From Solea solea (Eukaryota > Chordata > Actinopteri > Pleuronectiformes > Soleidae): a stretch of DNA of 64,000 nucleotides. The translations under genes and the position numbers were made by a program. The notes under the pieces were generated by a model. That model was not told where the DNA came from, ran no database searches, and saw nothing but the letters and a program-made list of their open reading frames with translations. Location: NCBI RefSeq assembly GCF_958295425.1, contig NC_081146.1, forward strand, positions 8,319,485-8,383,484, read 5' to 3'. Positions 60,701 through 64,000 of this stretch are shown here, piece by piece; within the stretch, counting starts at the first letter, position 1, and the number at the start of each line of letters is the position of its first letter.

Positions 60701-63700
60701 AATGTGAGAGGTGTCTATTTAAGTGTATAGGTATGTGATACAGTGCATTTAAGTAAGCTTTGCATGAAGTTAAAGTGATGAAGGGTTCTGAAACATCGGT
60801 GGAAGTTTCGGGACTGATAACTGTCTTTGTATCATGACTCGTCATCGTGAGGGACTTTCCTCTCTGTCCTTTCGCCCTCTTACAGCCTGTCAGAGACGTT
60901 CCATCAGTCGCAGTGCTCATACTCAGGACAGCGCTCTCGCTTTTGGTGCGCTCTGGACCAGAACGAGGACGAGCTGCGAGTGCTGCACATGGCCTACCTG
61001 TGTGTTTCCAGTATCACAGGCCAAGTCGCCAGCCCCCTGCTGCCTTTCACACCGATGGACATTGGTACTTGAGTGTGTCCATGATGTTACTGTGCATTTG
61101 TGATGCGATGTAAAAAAGGCTGTGCTCACTCTTCCCCTCCCCGCCCTCACAGTAAAGCCAGACCCTCCGTCAGATGTGACAGCCACACAGGAGGAAGGAC
61201 ATGAGATGAGGATAAAGGTCGCCTGGAATTTTCCGGCCTCCTGGAAGCTTCAGGACAGATTTTATCATCTAATCTATGAGGTCAAATACAGGCTGCTCGA
61301 GTCGCCATTTACTGATGGCCAGGTGTGTTCTGTTAATAAATACGTTTCTTTAACACATGTGCTGTACATACATTATCCACGTGTGTTTACTTTTCACTTG
61401 TTTATACAGGTGAAAAGGATTAAGCGTCTGCATTCACACACCATCACCGATGCAATTCCTGGTGTTCAGTACCTGATCTGGCTCAGAACTAAGGAAGAGT
61501 ATGAAGGTCAGTGGAGTGACTGGACTTCACCTCTCAGTGCCAGCAGCTGGACAGGTAAACACACGCATGCACACGTGGATTAAAATAGATTTCAAATCAA
61601 GCCACTTAAAGCATCATTTTTAAATATAAACAAATTGAAATCAACGTCTAATGAATCAGCTCCATGTTTCTCTGTATAGCAGTGTCTCATATCACCCAGA
61701 GACACTGCACACAGGACGTCATTTGTTTTATGTCAAAGCAAACCGAGGCGACAGTGACATTGCACTAGTACGACAAGATGGCCGCAAACAGCTCACTGTA
61801 TGACTGAAGACGCACAAAAGTGCCAGAAGTGAATTTTACAGTTTGTCCGGATAAATGCTTTCTTGCCCCCGCCCACCACTGCACTGCTGCTGTATGCACA
61901 CAAGTGCTCCCTCAGTCAGGTCTGATAGTATTGCTTGACAGAGTCTGTTTTCAGATGAAAGATGCAGCACACAAATGATGTTACATAATACTTTTTGTTG
62001 AGCAGCCATTGACAAGAAAACATACCCACCTAGTATTATGATCATGGAAGTGGCAAAAATGGAGTGGACCTGTAAATCCTTCAACTTTTTCAACAAGTAA
62101 TCCAGTAATTCATTATCCACCTGGACCGTCACTTGACACAGACAAAAGTTGCCATGACAACCTGAGGGAGCAGGGCTCCTGTTTCCTCTCTGTGTGAATG
62201 GGTTTCCCGAAGAAGTTGTGCAAGTACATACAGACTTTTACCTCTTCCAGTCGTCCTTCCTCTCCTCTTTGAATTGACTTCCTCTGTTGAACAAATGTCG
62301 GAAGTGTTTATTACATCTAAAAAGAAAGTGACACGTGGCCTCGCGTATGTTGGGAGTGAAGTGAGAGCTCGTTTATAGTTCTCTCCTCATCTCATTTGTG
62401 TCATCTCTCTGTTCTCCTAACAAAGCAGCCAGTGACCCTCTGAACTTTGATAGAAGACAGAAATCGTTTGTTTGTTAAACAAACAATAAAGAAAGCCTCT
62501 AGTAGCCGAAACATTAATCTACTGGTGAATGTGACTCCTCCTCCTCCAATAAATAGCTCAGATTGTTATTGTAAGCAAGGGCATGGAAAAGTAGGGGGAC
62601 CTTTAGAGAACCTTCTCTAAAGGTTCTGACAATGTAACTGGGAACTTTGTTCTGTGAACCAAACATGCAACCAAAAACTAATGTTAGGGGAACGTTAGGA
62701 AAACTTTCCATATCAAGCACAGGAAAACCTATAGGGGGGGAAACCTTCAGGGAACGTTCCTGCAACCAAAAGGTAATGGTACATTCTGGGAACCAAAAAT
62801 TTAGCCGGGGTAGGTTTGGTTGAAGACTGGTGGGGACACTGCGCCACTGTGCTGTCAGAGCAGCACATCTCTCTCGTCTCCTCTGTGACTCGCAGCGATA
62901 TTTCTGCTCGGCTGTGATGCGTTCGCTGATGCTCGTAAAATCCGCTCACTTTTCACTCTCGCTGTCCTCGCTGAGAGGATAATATTACACTGCAGCCTGT
63001 TGCAGATCTCCTGGACCAATTATGAGTACTATTTACATACACACCCACATTTATAAACGTCGGGCCCAGATCGAAAAATACCAGGATTCCCCTTTAACTT
63101 TTCATGATACTTTACATGATCACTGACTTCTTTTCCTGGCAATGATAACCATATCTGCGTGTATGTTTATTTCCTCAGCTCCAAAGATCAGTGACGAGCT
63201 GATGACCACAATGGTGAGCGTTTGAAGTGTCAATCAATGTGTCCGTTATTAGGACAATCATCCATGCTCTCACGCTCTCCTTCATTCTCCTGTGTAAACT
63301 CACATGGTTTGCTGTGACACTGTCTCCAACCCACAGTTCCCAGAATCCATGGAGGAAGGGTCTGCAACAGAAGACGACGTGTCTGATGGTATGAAAGCTG
63401 GCACACAGTAAAATATCATTTTTCTGTGTCTATGTGAGTGCGTGAGAGAGAGAGAGAGAGGGAGAGAGAGAGAGAGAGAGAGAGGGAGGGAAATGATAGA
63501 AGAGAAACCCCTCTGCCCCACTGGGCTTTAACAGGAAACCATATCAGTAATAATAATCGAGGCATAATAATGAAACAAACTACAGGAAACACGGCTCAGT
63601 ACACTTAACTCTCTCATTCTCTCCCTCACGCACACTCACATATACTTGTATGGACATTGTTGTCTTGTCCTAACAGTTCCTGGACACGTCATTAGTGGAG

Positions 63701-64000
63701 TGGAGGTGTCGCACCACGTCCTGTGGATGTGTGGTTCATTTCTTCTCTTGTCAGTCCTTTTGGCTGTCTACATGTTCAGGTAGCGAGACGGTGCACCATT
63801 TTGTGACGTTTCCACCATCTTGAATTTACGCCCCCAGTGAATTCTTTGTTTGAATTTCAGACACAAAGACAGACTCATACATAAACTCTGCTGTTTGAGT
63901 GCCATCGTCCAGTCTGCTGACTCGCCTCAACCTGCAGCTTCCACCCAATCTGCACCAGAGGGACGGGCCCTGGTGACTTTTACCCCACCGTGTCACAAAG
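57702..64000 (+). CDS. il6r: Interleukin-6 receptor alpha chain, 3' end beyond the window
   Basis: The membrane receptor binds IL-6 and signals by recruiting gp130. Exons: 57702-57783, 58642-59241, 60012-60135, 60886-61064, 61153-61322, 61410-61554, 63179-63213, 63337-63388, 63677-63779, 63861-64000+, coding 543 residues so far. Order: signal peptide (MLILLIVLSVVVVAQ); Ig-like domain with Cys46, Trp171 and Cys212; first cytokine-receptor module (Cys237/Cys248, Cys279/Cys290); second fibronectin-III module (VKPDPPSDV) with the juxtamembrane motif as W-S-D-W-T (420-424); an acidic stalk in two small exons; one transmembrane helix (about 477-496); a cytoplasmic tail starting RHKDRLIHKLCC. The Ig exon carries about 110 extra residues, including an acidic run, between its first Cys and the Trp. 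The position next to atp8b2 matches human. IL11RA/CNTFR-type receptors are less likely, given the synteny and the long Ig exon. Confidence 0.9.
61690..61800 (+). repeat. Dispersed repeat, second copy
   Basis: This il6r intron stretch resembles 49980-50085 in atp8b2 (shared words TTTTATGT, GCACTAGTA, GCAAAC in the same order). Confidence 0.4.
62560..62815. repeat. GGAACGTT/GGTTC-rich dispersed repeat with a perfect hairpin
   Basis: Repeated words GAACCTTC, GGGAACGTTA, GGGAACGTTCC and AACCAAAA point to a fish MITE-like family. CCTTTAGAGAA (62600-62610) and TTCTCTAAAGG (62613-62623) form an 11-bp stem with a two-base loop. Confidence 0.6.
63443..63486 (+). repeat. (GA)n microsatellite
   Basis: A GA run with two GG interruptions in the il6r intron between exons 63337-63388 and 63677-63779. 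Confidence 0.9.

Noticed and set aside
61836..62132. 98-codon minus-strand frame in an il6r intron
   Set aside because: No similarity recognised and no conserved motif; it lies in a repeat-bearing intron.

Overview
This is nuclear DNA of a ray-finned fish, most likely a percomorph teleost. The evidence is vertebrate-type split genes with GT-AG introns, abundant (TG)n/(CA)n microsatellites, several teleost repeat families, and proteins that align by eye to human TUFT1, C1orf43, AQP10, ATP8B2 and IL6R. There is no prokaryotic content and no CRISPR array, and I recognised no tRNA or rRNA gene. Exon boundaries were read by hand from splice sites, reading phase and remembered human homologues; phases close across every junction reported.

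Layout: (1) 1-6.6 kb, + strand, tuftelin (tuft1), first coding exon not seen. (2) 6.7-9.8 kb, - strand, the C1orf43 homologue, tail to tail with tuft1. (3) About 9.8-18.4 kb, + strand, a 1107-residue protein with one very large exon and two C-terminal PDZ domains of pro-interleukin-16/PDZD2 type. (4) 19.7-23.5 kb, + strand, an aquaglyceroporin (aqp10). (5) 23.5-31.3 kb, a repeat-rich interval with a likely non-autonomous DNA transposon and a possible 5' UTR exon of the next gene. (6) 31.4-55.4 kb, + strand, the P4-ATPase phospholipid flippase atp8b2: 29 exons in the main form plus an alternative first exon. (7) 57.7 kb to the window end, + strand, the interleukin-6 receptor alpha chain (il6r), cut off in its cytoplasmic tail.

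The order and orientation c1orf43(-), aqp10(+), atp8b2(+), il6r(+) matches human 1q21.3. From memory, humans have UBAP2L and HAX1 between C1orf43 and AQP10; here the PDZ gene occupies that place, and tuft1 is adjacent, whereas it lies elsewhere in 1q21 in human. These genes do not form a pathway: they are a conserved vertebrate block of membrane proteins (flippase, aquaglyceroporin, cytokine receptor, C1orf43) with an enamel/coiled-coil protein and a PDZ protein.

I found no wholly new biological system. The most noteworthy points are the PDZ gene itself, about 110 extra residues inside the Ig domain of Il6r, a Gly-rich/poly-Pro insertion in the flippase, two alternative first coding exons of atp8b2, a 3-kb hAT-type insertion with matching target-site duplications that carries a decayed BEL/Pao fragment, and dinucleotide repeats sitting against splice sites.
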